Positions 9,267 to 18,894 are shown, counted from the first letter of the stretch. The stretch is DNA of 61,425 nucleotides from JBBIOU01 sp037443205 (GCA_037443205.1 JBBIOU010000021.1:1-61425), one strand, 5' to 3'. Program-made: numbers and translations. Notes: generated by a model from the letters alone, not told the origin.

Positions 9267-9728
9267 TCAATTATTTACTACAATATAAAGATTTAGCGAT
9301 ACGGCTATACATAACCAAATTATATAGGGAGTAATGAGTATTTTTTTGTATTTTAAACTTTTTGCTGTGTATCTGAGTATATAGAATAAAACCATTAATA
9401 ATAAGAGCAGTATAATAAAGGCCCAGCTAATCTGATGTAAGCAAAAAAAAACAGGATTCCACAAAACATTGAGTAACCACTGCAGAGCATAGAGTGTAAT
9501 TAATTTATTTTTTAAAGAAAACTTAGATTCTTTTACGGCAAAATACATATATACCGAAAAGCAAAACATTACTGTAAACCAGGCAAAACCAAATACCCAT
9601 CCCGGTGGGGTCCAGGGAGCTTTATTTAAAGAAAGATACCAATTATCTATTGCAGGATTAGGCATAAATAAACTGCCTATAAACAATGCGCTGAAATTTA
9701 ATACAAAAAATACAACAAGCTTTATCAT
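9267..9728 (-). CDS. TspO/MBR-family membrane protein
   Basis: The 153-residue protein has five hydrophobic segments and the family signature L-N-K-A-P-W-T-P-P-G-W-V-F-G near residues 34-47, followed by A-W-F-T-V. It also has the later W-x-x-x-L-L-N-V-L-W-N-P-V-F-F segment. TspO proteins bind porphyrins and sterol-like ligands in membranes and are linked to oxidative-stress signalling; the exact role in this phylum is not settled. It is convergent with pdhB, with only 6 bases between stop codons. Confidence 0.9.
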   Translation of the reverse strand: MIKLVVFFVLNFSALFIGSLFMPNPAIDNWYLSLNKAPWTPPGWVFGFAWFTVMFCFSVYMYFAVKESKFSLKNKLITLYALQWLLNVLWNPVFFCLHQISWAFIILLLLLMVLFYILRYTAKSLKYKKILITPYIIWLCIAVSLNLYIVVNN

Positions 9729-9761
9729 GTTTTAGAAAACAATTGACGTGGTAAAAAGTTG

Positions 9762-10706
9762 TTAAGGATGTTTTATAAACTCAAGTGTATTGTTTCTGAT
9801 GTTTTTATCTGATAATGTTTTTTTGATGTTATAGGAGGTAAATATAGAGAGGATAACATACATAAAGAAAAAATATAAACCCGGAAGTGTTTTGCTTTCG
9901 GTATCTATACCCGTATTCATATTATAAAAAGAAAGATAGGCCAGAAATGCCGATGCTACAAATACATCAGCCATACTCCATTTACCTATATTGTTTATAT
10001 ACCAGTGAATAAAATTTATTTTTTTGAATCTTTCGGATAACAGTAAACTAATGGTAAATATCATTTTAGTTAAAGGCATTATTACACTAAAACACAATAT
10101 GGCCAAACCTACCAGCAAATTTCCACTGCTAAATAAAACGAAAATCAAGTCAGCAACAGATTTACACTGGTAATAATAATACAGGCGACCTTCAAATTTT
10201 TTTGATAAATCCAATTTCCCTATAATTGGAGCTTCAATTTTAATAGGAATGCTTAAATCCTGGCTGAATGCAGATATTTCGAGCATCGGAAAAAATATAC
10301 CGATTATCAAACATATAATTGCAACACAGGCAAGAGATAAAGTAACAAATAGTTTATAATTCCATGCATATTTAAAATAAAGCCATATAATTAATACATA
10401 AAATGATGAAATTGCAAAAAATACAGCTGTATAAATATAGGCGTATATTAAATCTTTTTCGGATTGCAGGATGGTTTCTTCTGCGGCTTTCTTTTTTCCG
10501 CTCCAGTCGAAATGTGGATATAGCCATTCCTTGGCATTTAAGAGTCTGTCTTCAAAATTTTGTATGTCAGTTGCGTTCTTCATATCGCGCTTATAGTTGG
10601 CTCCCTCTGACAGTAAATAAAATGTAAATATTATACCCAATAAAACATACAAGGCAGTAATTATTGTAAATATCAAATTATATTTTTTTTGCCGGCTATT
10701 GTACAT
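9762..10706 (-). CDS. PqiA-like multipass membrane protein
   Basis: The 314-residue protein has about six hydrophobic helices (near residues 10-30, 88-112, 118-142, 190-215, 240-262 and 270-290). It carries the paraquat-inducible protein A core: Y-Q-C-K-S-V-A-D-L near 180, then P-L-T-K-M near 213 and G-K-W-S-M-A-D-V-F-V-A-S near 243. PqiA-type proteins are inner-membrane partners of MCE lipid-transport proteins in proteobacteria; no MCE gene is nearby. A long hydrophilic loop (30-85) follows helix 1. The start overlaps the upstream propeller gene by 11 bases. Confidence 0.75.
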   Translation of the reverse strand: MYNSRQKKYNLIFTIITALYVLLGIIFTFYLLSEGANYKRDMKNATDIQNFEDRLLNAKEWLYPHFDWSGKKKAAEETILQSEKDLIYAYIYTAVFFAISSFYVLIIWLYFKYAWNYKLFVTLSLACVAIICLIIGIFFPMLEISAFSQDLSIPIKIEAPIIGKLDLSKKFEGRLYYYYQCKSVADLIFVLFSSGNLLVGLAILCFSVIMPLTKMIFTISLLLSERFKKINFIHWYINNIGKWSMADVFVASAFLAYLSFYNMNTGIDTESKTLPGLYFFFMYVILSIFTSYNIKKTLSDKNIRNNTLEFIKHP

Positions 10707-11739
10707 TACAAAGTTTTAGCACGCTGAGTTGATTTTCGGTTTTTATTTTTAAAATATAGATGCCCGGGGTTGTCGGTTTCGTAATTGATATTTGTTTTCC
10801 GCTGACTGCCAATATTCCTGTTTTTTTTCCGGCTAAATCAAATAATTCAGCTTCTGATATTGAACCATTGTTAATCGTAATCTGCCAGCTATCGGGTAAG
10901 TTTTTTATGTTGTAATTCAAATCATGATTTGGTACTGATAAATTTAAACATGACGGGTAATGATAAAACGTAACCGTGTTATTGCCCGAGTTGGGAACAG
11001 CCAAAGTATCTGCATTTTTATTAAAAAAAATATCGGCAGGGCTGCTTAGACCCGTAGCATTCATGTTAACAGGCGGGGCAATAAAATCATTTTCAAAACG
11101 GCTTATTCTGTTCGGACTCCAGGATGAAATAAAAAATTGCCCGTTGCAATTCATGGCAATACCATCGCAATTTCCCAGGCTTGTTGTAGTAAGCAGCGCA
11201 ACGCTCGAATCGTTTAGGTTAATTTCATAAACCGGTGCATTAGCTCCCCAGCTAACCATTACCAAACGGTCGTTAATGTCATCGTAAATAATACCGTTAG
11301 GTGTTTTGTTAAGTGTGCCGGTAAATTCATTATATTGTTTGCTTACCGCATTAAAGCGATACACTTTTTTAGCCGTAAAATCGGTAATGTAAAGAATGTT
11401 TCCTTTATGGGTGATGCCATTTAAAAATGTAGCGCCTACATTCACTGTATAGAGCGGATTGCCATTGATTAAATTATAAGCCCTGAGCGCACCTCCCGAG
11501 CAAGCGTATAAAGTATCGTCAATAATTTCAAGACCATGCGGACCGGACGTGATGCCCGAAGCAAATACACTTAAAGTGCCATTTGCTTCTCTTTTTAAAA
11601 TCTGATGCGATTGTGTGTTTGAAATGTAATAACAATTACGGGTGTAATCATACTCTACGCTTTCAGGACCGCTGTAGCTTTGGGCTATGATAAGTTTGTT
11701 GACAACCAGCAGGCACAATAAAACAATATTTTTCTTCAT
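10696..11739 (-). CDS. Secreted SMP-30/NHL-type beta-propeller with T9SS sorting domain
   Basis: The 347-residue protein has a signal peptide (MKKNIVLLCLLVVNKLIIAQ) and a six-bladed propeller-like body. The repeats read G-P-H-G-L-E, L-N-G-I-T-H, T-P-N-G-I-I-Y-D-D, C-D-G-I-A-M and S-P-A-D-I-F. About 75 residues at the end form a type A T9SS sorting domain (A-E-L-F-D-L-A-G-K-K ... P-G-I-Y-I-L-K-I). It is probably exported by T9SS and surface-anchored or released; the ligand is unknown. The in-frame TTG at 11745 was rejected in favour of ATG 11739, which starts the signal peptide. Confidence 0.85.
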   Translation of the reverse strand: MKKNIVLLCLLVVNKLIIAQSYSGPESVEYDYTRNCYYISNTQSHQILKREANGTLSVFASGITSGPHGLEIIDDTLYACSGGALRAYNLINGNPLYTVNVGATFLNGITHKGNILYITDFTAKKVYRFNAVSKQYNEFTGTLNKTPNGIIYDDINDRLVMVSWGANAPVYEINLNDSSVALLTTTSLGNCDGIAMNCNGQFFISSWSPNRISRFENDFIAPPVNMNATGLSSPADIFFNKNADTLAVPNSGNNTVTFYHYPSCLNLSVPNHDLNYNIKNLPDSWQITINNGSISEAELFDLAGKKTGILAVSGKQISITKPTTPGIYILKIKTENQLSVLKLCNVQ

Positions 11740-11843
11740 AGACAATATTTTACCCGAATGTACAGCATTTTATTAATATAAATAATGCATATCATGCGTT
11801 TTATTTTGCAAAAAATATATTATATTTAGCAAAACTTTGCTCT

Positions 11844-13610
11844 ATGGAACAGGTTAAAAGACTATTTGATATACCCTATTATCAGTTGCAAAATTACCCG
11901 AAATCGGATGCGTTATGCACCAAAGTAAATGGCGAGTGGGTAAAATATTCAACACAAGAATTTATCAATAAGGCCAATTTATTCAGTCGCGGCTTATTAG
12001 CTTTGGGTGTAAAACCCGGAGATAAAATTGCTTTGATATCTACCAATAACCGCAGTGAATGGAATATTTGCGATATCGGGATTTTACAGGTTGGAGCTAT
12101 TGATGTACCTGTATATCCAACCATATCAGCAGCCGATTACAAGTTTATTTTTAATGATGCAGAAGTAAAGTTATGTTTTGTTTCTGATAAAGAATTATAT
12201 GATAAAGTAAATACGGTAAAAAACGAAATACCAAGCTTAAAAGAGATATACACTTTTAATAAAGTAGCAGGAGCCAAAAACTGGCTGGATGTGTTGGATG
12301 CAGGTATGAAAGTAGATATTGCAGAAGTTGAAAAAATAAAAAATCAGGTAAATGAAGAGGAGTTAGCCACATTAATTTATACCTCGGGTACTACGGGAGT
12401 ACCCAAAGGGGTAATGTTATCGCATAAAAATATTGTCAGCAACGCTAAGGCATGCATTGAGCGATTACCGGTTGACAGTAAAGGTAAAGCACTGAGTTTT
12501 TTACCTGTTTGTCATGTTTACGAACGCATGCTGCATTATTTATATATGCTAACCGGAGTATCTGTTTACTTTGCCGAAAGTTTAGACACCATAGGTGATA
12601 ACCTACGCGAGGTGAAGCCCGATGTATTTACCGCAGTGCCTCGTTTACTCGAAAAAGTGTACGACAAAATAATTGCCAAAGGAGAAGAACTTAGCGGAAT
12701 AAAAAGAAAATTATTTTTCTGGGCAGTAAGTCTGGGTCAGCAGTATGACGTGGTAGGAAAAAGTGCCTGGTATAATTTTAAGTTAGCCATAGCACGCAAA
12801 TTAATATTTAAAAAGTGGCAGGCCGCATTAGGAGGCAATGCCAAAGCCATAGCCTCGGGCAGTGCCGCTCTTCAACCTCGTTTGGCAAGAGTTTTTTTAG
12901 CGGCCGGAATACCCGTAATGGAAGGATATGGATTAACAGAAACATCACCCGTGGTGGCAGTTAATTGCCAAAAAAATAATGCCGTAAGAATAGGTACGGT
13001 AGGAATTCCGATTAAAGATGTGCAGGTGAAAATTGCAGAAGATGGAGAAATACTAATTAAAGGTCCTAACGTAATGATGGGGTATTACAAACGCCCTGAT
13101 TTAACCGCTGAAGTTATTGATAGCGAAGGGTGGTTACATACCGGTGATATAGGCGAAATGGTAGAAGGTAAATTTTTGAAAATTACCGACCGTAAAAAAG
13201 AAATATTTAAAACCTCAGGCGGTAAATACATTGCACCGCAAATGATGGAAAACAAGTTTAAAGAATCACGTTTTATAGAACAAATAATGGTTATTGGCGA
13301 AAACCAAAAACATCCGGCAGCATTAATTGTGCCTGCATTTGCATTTATTAAAGAATGGGCAGCCAGAAAAAATATCAGCGGATTAAATACCAACGAAGAT
13401 ATAATCAATCATAGCCGTGTAAAAGAACGCATCTGGCAGGAAGTAAAAGAAATGAATAAAAATTTCGGTCATTGGGAAGAAGTAAAAAAAATAGAACTAT
13501 TACCTAACGAATGGAGTATAGATGGCGGAGAACTTACGCCTACCTTAAAATTAAAACGCAAATTTATTTTAGAAAAATACAAAGATGTTGTAGCCCGAAT
13601 TTACAGTTGA
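11844..13610 (+). CDS. Long-chain acyl-CoA synthetase (AMP-forming)
   Basis: The 588-residue protein is an ANL-superfamily adenylate-forming ligase. The P-loop motif Y-T-S-G-T-T-G-V-P-K-G lies at residues 179-189, E-G-Y-G-L-T-E-T-S-P near 357, the W-L-H-T-G-D-I-G motif near 429, and D-R-K-K-E-I-F-K-T-S-G-G-K near 449 with the hinge. This is the FadD15-like class that activates long-chain fatty acids to acyl-CoA with ATP. It stands alone between a divergent secreted propeller gene and the convergent tmRNA gene, so it is probably monocistronic. Gene naming (fadD versus fadD15) cannot be settled here. Confidence 0.92.
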   Translation: MEQVKRLFDIPYYQLQNYPKSDALCTKVNGEWVKYSTQEFINKANLFSRGLLALGVKPGDKIALISTNNRSEWNICDIGILQVGAIDVPVYPTISAADYKFIFNDAEVKLCFVSDKELYDKVNTVKNEIPSLKEIYTFNKVAGAKNWLDVLDAGMKVDIAEVEKIKNQVNEEELATLIYTSGTTGVPKGVMLSHKNIVSNAKACIERLPVDSKGKALSFLPVCHVYERMLHYLYMLTGVSVYFAESLDTIGDNLREVKPDVFTAVPRLLEKVYDKIIAKGEELSGIKRKLFFWAVSLGQQYDVVGKSAWYNFKLAIARKLIFKKWQAALGGNAKAIASGSAALQPRLARVFLAAGIPVMEGYGLTETSPVVAVNCQKNNAVRIGTVGIPIKDVQVKIAEDGEILIKGPNVMMGYYKRPDLTAEVIDSEGWLHTGDIGEMVEGKFLKITDRKKEIFKTSGGKYIAPQMMENKFKESRFIEQIMVIGENQKHPAALIVPAFAFIKEWAARKNISGLNTNEDIINHSRVKERIWQEVKEMNKNFGHWEEVKKIELLPNEWSIDGGELTPTLKLKRKFILEKYKDVVARIYS

Positions 13611-13621
13611 TAAAAAACAAG

Positions 13622-14013
13622 TGGAGCCGGAGGGAGTTGAACCCTCGTGCAAACAGGAAAGCAGTAAGCCTTCTACATGCTTAGTTGCAAATTAATTGTA
13701 GGTAATTACCCGGCATGCAACCGCCTAGTAAAAACTTAGTTCTTTTGATTTTAGTCGCTGCAGCAGAACAATGCAGCGCTTATCCCTATATTACGGCTCT
13801 TTGTTATCGCTCGCCATAGGGCAGGCAAACGCAAAGAGGCTTGTTGTGCCCCGGTTGGGCACAATTAAGCTAATCTACATCCTGTAGATTAAGCAGCAAG
13901 CGCGTAGTTATTCTCGCCAATTATAGTTTAGAATGATCTTTTTACGGGATTTCATTCAACACCCGGCATGCTTACTTACACCTTTAACCTGATGTCAAAT
14001 CCAGGTCGGCCCC
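13622..14013 (-). ncRNA. ssrA: Transfer-messenger RNA (tmRNA)
   Basis: Read on the minus strand, the RNA begins GGGGCCGACCTGGATTTGAC and ends CCCTCCGGCTCCA. The first seven bases pair with the last seven before the discriminator A (one G-U pair), giving the tRNA-like acceptor stem. CCA is not encoded. The tag frame lies at 13918-13889 and reads GGC GAG AAT AAC TAC GCG CTT GCT GCT TAA, that is GENNYALAA. tmRNA rescues stalled ribosomes with SmpB and tags the product for proteolysis. A run of six T on the minus strand (13617-13612) just past the 3' end, after the T-arm hairpin, probably terminates transcription. The ends come from stem pairing and should be right within a base or two. Confidence 0.95.
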
Positions 14014-14031
14014 AAAGAACTTTTTCATTGG

Positions 14032-14039
14032 CAAAGGTA
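14032..14039 (-). promoter_or_regulatory. Putative -7 box of ssrA
   Basis: On the minus strand TACCTTTG (consensus TAnnTTTG) lies 18 bases upstream of the mature tmRNA 5' end, which leaves a short leader for RNase P to remove. No clear -33 TTTG is present. Confidence 0.5.
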
Positions 14040-14068
14040 ACAAATTCTGTGCTATACTAATATTTAGG

Positions 14069-14076
14069 TATTTTTG
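14069..14076 (+). promoter_or_regulatory. Putative -7 box of the AlaDH/LYS1-like gene
   Basis: TATTTTTG (consensus TAnnTTTG) ends 18 bases before the ATG at 14095. It is divergent from the ssrA -7 box only 30 bases away. No good -33 element is visible. Confidence 0.45.
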
Positions 14077-14094
14077 TGACAGAAAACATACATT

Positions 14095-15312
14095 ATGGCA
14101 GGTCATCCACTAAAGATAGGCATTCTGCGCGAAGGTAAAGTGCCACCCGACAAACGAGTTCCATTTTCGCCCGAACAATGCCGGCATATCATGAATAATT
14201 TTCCGGTACATATTGTGGTTCAACCCAGCGTAAAAAGATGTTTTAGCGATGCAGAATATAAATCGCATGGTATAGAAGTTTCTGAAAAAATTGACAAATG
14301 TGATGTGTTGATGGGTATTAAGGAAGTTCCCGTGCAGGAACTGATAAAAAATAAAACCTATTTTTTCTTTTCGCATACCATTAAAAAACAACCCCACAAC
14401 CGCAAACTTTTGCAAAAAATGCTTGCGCTAAACATAACCATGATTGATTATGAAACCTTAACGGATATAAAAGGTAATCGCCTGGTTGCTTTTGGCCGAT
14501 ATGCCGGTATTGTTGGTGCATACAATGCATTCAGAGCATACGGAGAAAAATTTGGTGTTTTTAAATTAAAACCTGCACATCAATGTGCTAACCGAATGGA
14601 ACTCGAAAAACAATTACTCAAATGCAAATTACCGGCTAATTTTAAAATTGCCGTTACCGGCACAGGTAGAGTAAGTAAAGGCTGTTTAGAAATATTAGAA
14701 GCATTAAAAATAAAACAAGTTTTACCCGATGATTATCTCAAAAAAAATTATAATTATCCCGTATTTACTGTATTAAGTAGCGAACATTACAATAAACGCA
14801 AAGACAAAAAAAAATTTGATAAGGCAGATTTTTATAAAAACCCCCGGCACTACCAAAGCGATTTTTTAAAATATGCATTACAAACTGATATGTATATTCC
14901 ATGTCACTTTTGGAATAGTAACGCTCCGGTAATCTTAGAAAAAAAAGATTATAAAATCAATGGATTTAAAATAAAAATTATTGCCGACATAAGCTGTGAC
15001 GTAGGAGGGCCCATCGCATCAACCTTGCGTGCAAGTACCATTGCCGACCCCTTTTATGGATATGACCCGCAGAATGAATGCGAAGCCGATTTTTACTCGC
15101 CTCATACCATTGGTGTGATGGCGGTTGATAACCTGCCCTGCGAACTACCCAAAGATGCCAGTATTGATTTTGGCGAAGTACTGATACAAAAAATCTTACC
15201 CCTTTTAACCGGCAAAGACCCTGATAACATTATCCCCAGAGCTACTATCTGTTCGCAAGGTAAATTAACGAAGTATTATGCCTATTTAAGCGATTATGCC
15301 GGACTGAAGTAA
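14095..15312 (+). CDS. AlaDH/PNT-family NAD(P)-dependent dehydrogenase, saccharopine dehydrogenase (LYS1)-like
   Basis: The 405-residue protein has an N-terminal AlaDH/PNT domain with I-L-R-E-G-K-V-P-P-D-K-R-V-P-F near residues 10-24, G-I-K-E-V-P near 74-79 and the F-F-S-H-T-I-K-K segment near 90. A Rossmann motif G-T-G-R-V-S-K-G lies near 187, then D-I-S-C-D-V-G-G-P-I near 300. This layout matches alanine dehydrogenase and lysine-forming saccharopine dehydrogenase; the second is the closer pattern because of K-E-V and S-H-T. The reaction is an NAD-linked oxidation of an amino-acid or opine-type substrate, but the substrate is not certain. The following membrane gene may be co-transcribed. 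Confidence 0.75.
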   Translation: MAGHPLKIGILREGKVPPDKRVPFSPEQCRHIMNNFPVHIVVQPSVKRCFSDAEYKSHGIEVSEKIDKCDVLMGIKEVPVQELIKNKTYFFFSHTIKKQPHNRKLLQKMLALNITMIDYETLTDIKGNRLVAFGRYAGIVGAYNAFRAYGEKFGVFKLKPAHQCANRMELEKQLLKCKLPANFKIAVTGTGRVSKGCLEILEALKIKQVLPDDYLKKNYNYPVFTVLSSEHYNKRKDKKKFDKADFYKNPRHYQSDFLKYALQTDMYIPCHFWNSNAPVILEKKDYKINGFKIKIIADISCDVGGPIASTLRASTIADPFYGYDPQNECEADFYSPHTIGVMAVDNLPCELPKDASIDFGEVLIQKILPLLTGKDPDNIIPRATICSQGKLTKYYAYLSDYAGLK

Positions 15313-15353
15313 ACATCTTTTCGTTAAATTTGTTATTTAATAAACTTTACCCC

Positions 15354-16091
15354 ATGCTTAAAAAAATTAACCTTCAATCAGAACTGATTAAAGAAAGAGA
15401 AAAATCGCAAAAGCAATTATTAAATGTCGCTAAAGAAATATTGCAAAACGAAAGTTTACTTGAACAAAAAATCATTCAATCCCTTAAATCTAAAAATATT
15501 ATCACATTGCCCCAATCGCATTCTATTTCAGATCAATATAATTTATTCAGTATAGAAGATATTAAACGCATTTGCATACGTTATCGCTTACGATTTTTAG
15601 ATGCTGATTTGTTTAAAGGAGAGATTCCTTATGAAGTAACACAAAAAATTAAACAACTAAATAAAACATACAATTCAACTTTATCCGGTTTTAAAATAAT
15701 GGCACCTTCGCGTTTATTTAAATTGAGCGATGCAGATGCCGACCCAATGATTTTTGCCCCTACGGCTGATGGTAAATTTTATTTGATACACAAATGGGGA
15801 ACTGATTTTGCATGGTACAAAAAAATTATTTCTTTACCCACCCGTTCGTTTGAAAATTTGCTGATAACCTTAATTGTTTTATCACTGATTATTACATTTA
15901 TCACCCCAAACAACCTTATTGTTCCGGATAGTCCGGTGTCTGATAACAGCATGTTTGAGTATTGGGGATTTCATCGTATTGGTTATTTTTTTCATTTTCT
16001 GATTTTAGCGCTTGCTTTTACCACATTCATTTGGTTTAGTTTTCATAAAAACTTCAGCTCGGAAGAATGGAACAAAAAAACTTTCAATTAA
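15354..16091 (+). CDS. Conserved membrane protein of unknown function
   Basis: The 245-residue protein has a charged, partly coiled-coil N-terminus (residues 1-45, rich in K, E and Q), a middle globular part (60-150), and two transmembrane helices near 165-185 and 210-230. A short region between the helices is probably extracytoplasmic, and the tail is soluble. I do not recognise a family. The ATG at 15354 is preferred to the in-frame TTG at 15330, which lies inside a TAAATTTG box (15325-15332) that looks like this gene's own -7 element. The thioesterase start follows within two bases of the stop. Confidence 0.75.
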   Translation: MLKKINLQSELIKEREKSQKQLLNVAKEILQNESLLEQKIIQSLKSKNIITLPQSHSISDQYNLFSIEDIKRICIRYRLRFLDADLFKGEIPYEVTQKIKQLNKTYNSTLSGFKIMAPSRLFKLSDADADPMIFAPTADGKFYLIHKWGTDFAWYKKIISLPTRSFENLLITLIVLSLIITFITPNNLIVPDSPVSDNSMFEYWGFHRIGYFFHFLILALAFTTFIWFSFHKNFSSEEWNKKTFN

Positions 16092-16092
16092 T

Positions 16093-16509
16093 TTGCAAGA
16101 GATAATAAATAAATACATTGAAATGAATCATTTCGGGCGCTTGCTGGAAATGAATTTCAAAATATTAGAAATCGGAAAAGTAGAATATCATTTAATTATT
16201 CAGCAAAAACATTTAGCTACTACACAGGTTGCACATGGTGGAGTTATTGCAGCACTAACAGATGCCGCATTAGGAGTTGCTGCTCTGAGTGTAGTGGCTG
16301 CCGATAATAAACTGGTGGCTACCATAGAATTTAAGATAAATTATTTATTGCCCGCATATATAAATGATAAACTTACTGCCGTTGCACAGGTAATTAATAA
16401 AGGTAAACGCACATTGGTGGCAGAGTGCAAAATATTTAATAGCGATAATAAATTAATATCTACAGCCACCGGCACATTTACAAGTTATTCTATTGATAAA
16501 ATAAAGTAA
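16093..16509 (+). CDS. PaaI-type hotdog thioesterase
   Basis: The protein has the single hotdog fold of PaaI/YbgC-type acyl-CoA thioesterases. V-A-H-G-G-V-I-A-A-L-T-D-A-A-L-G lies at residues 45-60 (the H-G-G and the helix Asp are the active-site region), followed by the strand A-T-I-E-F-K-I-N-Y-L. The likely substrate is a small or aromatic acyl-CoA. Two starts are plausible: TTG at 16093, two bases after the previous stop and giving the usual leading helix (138 residues), or ATG at 16123 (128 residues). The longer open frame back to 16012 lies inside the previous gene and is unlikely to be used. Confidence 0.85.
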   Translation: MQEIINKYIEMNHFGRLLEMNFKILEIGKVEYHLIIQQKHLATTQVAHGGVIAALTDAALGVAALSVVAADNKLVATIEFKINYLLPAYINDKLTAVAQVINKGKRTLVAECKIFNSDNKLISTATGTFTSYSIDKIK

Positions 16510-16533
16510 ATATTTTTAAATCAACTAAAACCC

Positions 16534-16568
16534 AATAGTTCGACTCATGGTTGCCTGCTATTGATTAA
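16534..16568 (+). repeat. Dispersed hairpin repeat, family 1, copy A
   Basis: Begins AATAGTTCGACTCATGG and ends CTATTGATTAA. The arms CAATAG and CTATTG pair. It is one of three copies in the window (others at 35425 and 37690, same orientation). It overlaps the stop codon of the patatin gene. Confidence 0.65.
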
Positions 16569-18841
16569 TTGGAGTTTAATAAATCCTGTAGTCTTTTCAA
16601 TTCACGCAGGTTATGTTCGTTGTCGTATAAAGCTCTTTTAATATCTTGTTTTTCAATTTCGGTTAGGTGCCAGCTTAGCGAAACCTTGTTTTTATTTTTT
16701 TGTAACAGATAAAAGTTAACCACATCTATTTTACAATTAAGCCATGCTGATGCACCAAGCATGAGTTGGTCGTTATCAAAATCTTGTGTATAAAAAATAT
16801 AATCATATACATTGCCCAGGGGTTTTACTATTCTTTTAAATAAAGAATTCTTATTGTGATGAGTTTCGATTATTTTTTCGCGGTCGCGAATTTGTATAAA
16901 CACAACCCCATCCGTATTTGTATTTATCCACTCTCTGAATACAAACAAATATCTTAAAGCTACACGTATTCCGTAATTATCTCTGTATCCGGCATCCATA
17001 ACTTCTATTGCAGGGTAACTGGGTAAAGTTACCATAGGCATTACATAAGGAAAAGAAGCACTCATTCTTAATGCAGAACAAAAGCGTAGATTGTATGCAT
17101 CTTGTTGTTGAAACATGCGTGTAAATTCTACATATTCATCCGAACTTTCAGCCTGTAAATTTTCGCCCGGCATACAGGTACCAATAAATGCTACCGGCTG
17201 CGATGTAATGATTAATCTGCGTCCGTCATTAATAATGGTTGGGCTAAGCATCAGGGTGGGTATTTCGCTGTTTTTTTCGGGTAATACATAATCAATTAGT
17301 CGTTTGGTAAATACCGAATCAAGGTTTTTGTTAAGATATTTTTCAAACATATATCCCCTGTCTATGGTATAACGGTAAGGCCCATCTTCAAAATGACGAT
17401 ATCGAATAAATATATCGTTTGTAGCTATGGTAAAAGATACCGGATTTAAAATATCTTTAGCAATTTTATCAGCATAAAGTTCATCATTCAGATTGTTTAT
17501 GATGCCTTTTTTAAATTTTAAATAAAGTTCTCTATAGTATGCTGCACCAATTATACCTCCCGAAGCACCGGTTATAAAATGTGTTTTAACCATTAAATGA
17601 TTATTAAGTGCACTATCAATTTTTTGCATTACATGAAAACTCCACAAAGCATTGCGCAAACCGCCTCCGGATACACTTAATACAACTAACTTAGGTTTTT
17701 TACCTGTTTGAATAATATTTTTTTCTTTCCATTTATTAAGAGTTTCAAGTGTAAGCAAATAATCTCTTCTGGAAATAGTTGATTCCTGATTCATCTTTCT
17801 GATATGTTCACCTGAGTATGGTGCTAATGCAGAGTTGTAGTTTAAACCATAGGCAAAATTTTTGTACGCAAAAAGTTCGGTGTGTTGCGATAAATAATTT
17901 AAAATTATAAAGAGTATAATGATAAAGGTAAAAGTCCATGCTCTAAGCCAGGAAAAAATCGCGCTGATAATCATAACCATCATGGTAACAACCAAAAATA
18001 TACTTGCTCCGGCAGGTATTACAAATATTTCATGTTCGCCCAGTGAGCCGAGTATTAAAAACGAGGCTACCATTACAATTTCAAAAATAGAGGCATTTAT
18101 GTTGTTTTGTGCCAGTACCCTTTGCAATAAATCATCGTCATAATGTCTGCTGTCGCGTGCCAACGAAATTTTATAGGGCGATGAAAGATAAGTATCAACT
18201 CTCCAGTGTCTGTTAGAATTAAGCAGTTCATACCATTTCATTTTTTTATGAAAGGTAGCATATACTCCTTTTTGCTTTAATTCCTCTTCAAATGCTTCTT
18301 CACTCTTACCTGATATTTTATATAAGTCTTTGTTTGTTTTAAAAAAGTAGTAAAATGAAAAAAAGAAAAATATACACATACCGCCCATAAACCCCAGCAT
18401 ATTTATAATTACTTCATACCAGGGTTTTAACTCTTTGTTTATTTGAAATGCACTGGCGTTGTATAAGTATATAATAATAAAAATAGCGGGTAGTAAAAAA
18501 TTATTGATACTAAATTTGTAAAATGGTCGTCTTACCGTTGCTATAAATCCAAACTTATATCCGTGCATTACATAGGTATATATATTGAAAGCCATAATAA
18601 AACCTCCGCACGAAAATCCTAAAATAGCATGCGACCATAAATTTACTTCGCCTAAATATTCGGGGTATAAAAACAAATATTGTAATCCGTATTTTGTTCC
18701 GATAGAACTGGTTACTATACCCGTAAAAACTATCCAAAATAAGAGAATAAGATGATTGTTTTTAAGATGCAATACCAGCAACTGAAAAGGGAAAAAGTAG
18801 AGAAAGCGGTTTAATCGTTGTTTGTAGTCAGGTTGCGTCAC
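16565..18841 (-). CDS. Membrane-anchored patatin-like phospholipase
   Basis: The 758-residue protein has an N-terminal half with about seven to eight hydrophobic helices (residues 20-350) and a C-terminal patatin domain. The oxyanion-hole motif S-G-G-G-L-R-N-A is near 384, the nucleophile motif G-A-S-G-G near 424 (second Ser catalytic) and the dyad Asp in D-A-G-Y-R-D-N-Y-G near 616. Patatins hydrolyse acyl esters of membrane lipids. The start is GTG at 18841; an in-frame stop lies directly upstream. The gene is monocistronic, with its 3' end inside a family 1 hairpin repeat. Confidence 0.88.
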   Translation of the reverse strand: MTQPDYKQRLNRFLYFFPFQLLVLHLKNNHLILLFWIVFTGIVTSSIGTKYGLQYLFLYPEYLGEVNLWSHAILGFSCGGFIMAFNIYTYVMHGYKFGFIATVRRPFYKFSINNFLLPAIFIIIYLYNASAFQINKELKPWYEVIINMLGFMGGMCIFFFFSFYYFFKTNKDLYKISGKSEEAFEEELKQKGVYATFHKKMKWYELLNSNRHWRVDTYLSSPYKISLARDSRHYDDDLLQRVLAQNNINASIFEIVMVASFLILGSLGEHEIFVIPAGASIFLVVTMMVMIISAIFSWLRAWTFTFIIILFIILNYLSQHTELFAYKNFAYGLNYNSALAPYSGEHIRKMNQESTISRRDYLLTLETLNKWKEKNIIQTGKKPKLVVLSVSGGGLRNALWSFHVMQKIDSALNNHLMVKTHFITGASGGIIGAAYYRELYLKFKKGIINNLNDELYADKIAKDILNPVSFTIATNDIFIRYRHFEDGPYRYTIDRGYMFEKYLNKNLDSVFTKRLIDYVLPEKNSEIPTLMLSPTIINDGRRLIITSQPVAFIGTCMPGENLQAESSDEYVEFTRMFQQQDAYNLRFCSALRMSASFPYVMPMVTLPSYPAIEVMDAGYRDNYGIRVALRYLFVFREWINTNTDGVVFIQIRDREKIIETHHNKNSLFKRIVKPLGNVYDYIFYTQDFDNDQLMLGASAWLNCKIDVVNFYLLQKNKNKVSLSWHLTEIEKQDIKRALYDNEHNLRELKRLQDLLNSN

Positions 18842-18894
18842 ATTTTACGTTTTAATTTTTTTACGCAGTTTAAATGTTTTGGTTTAAAAGTAAT

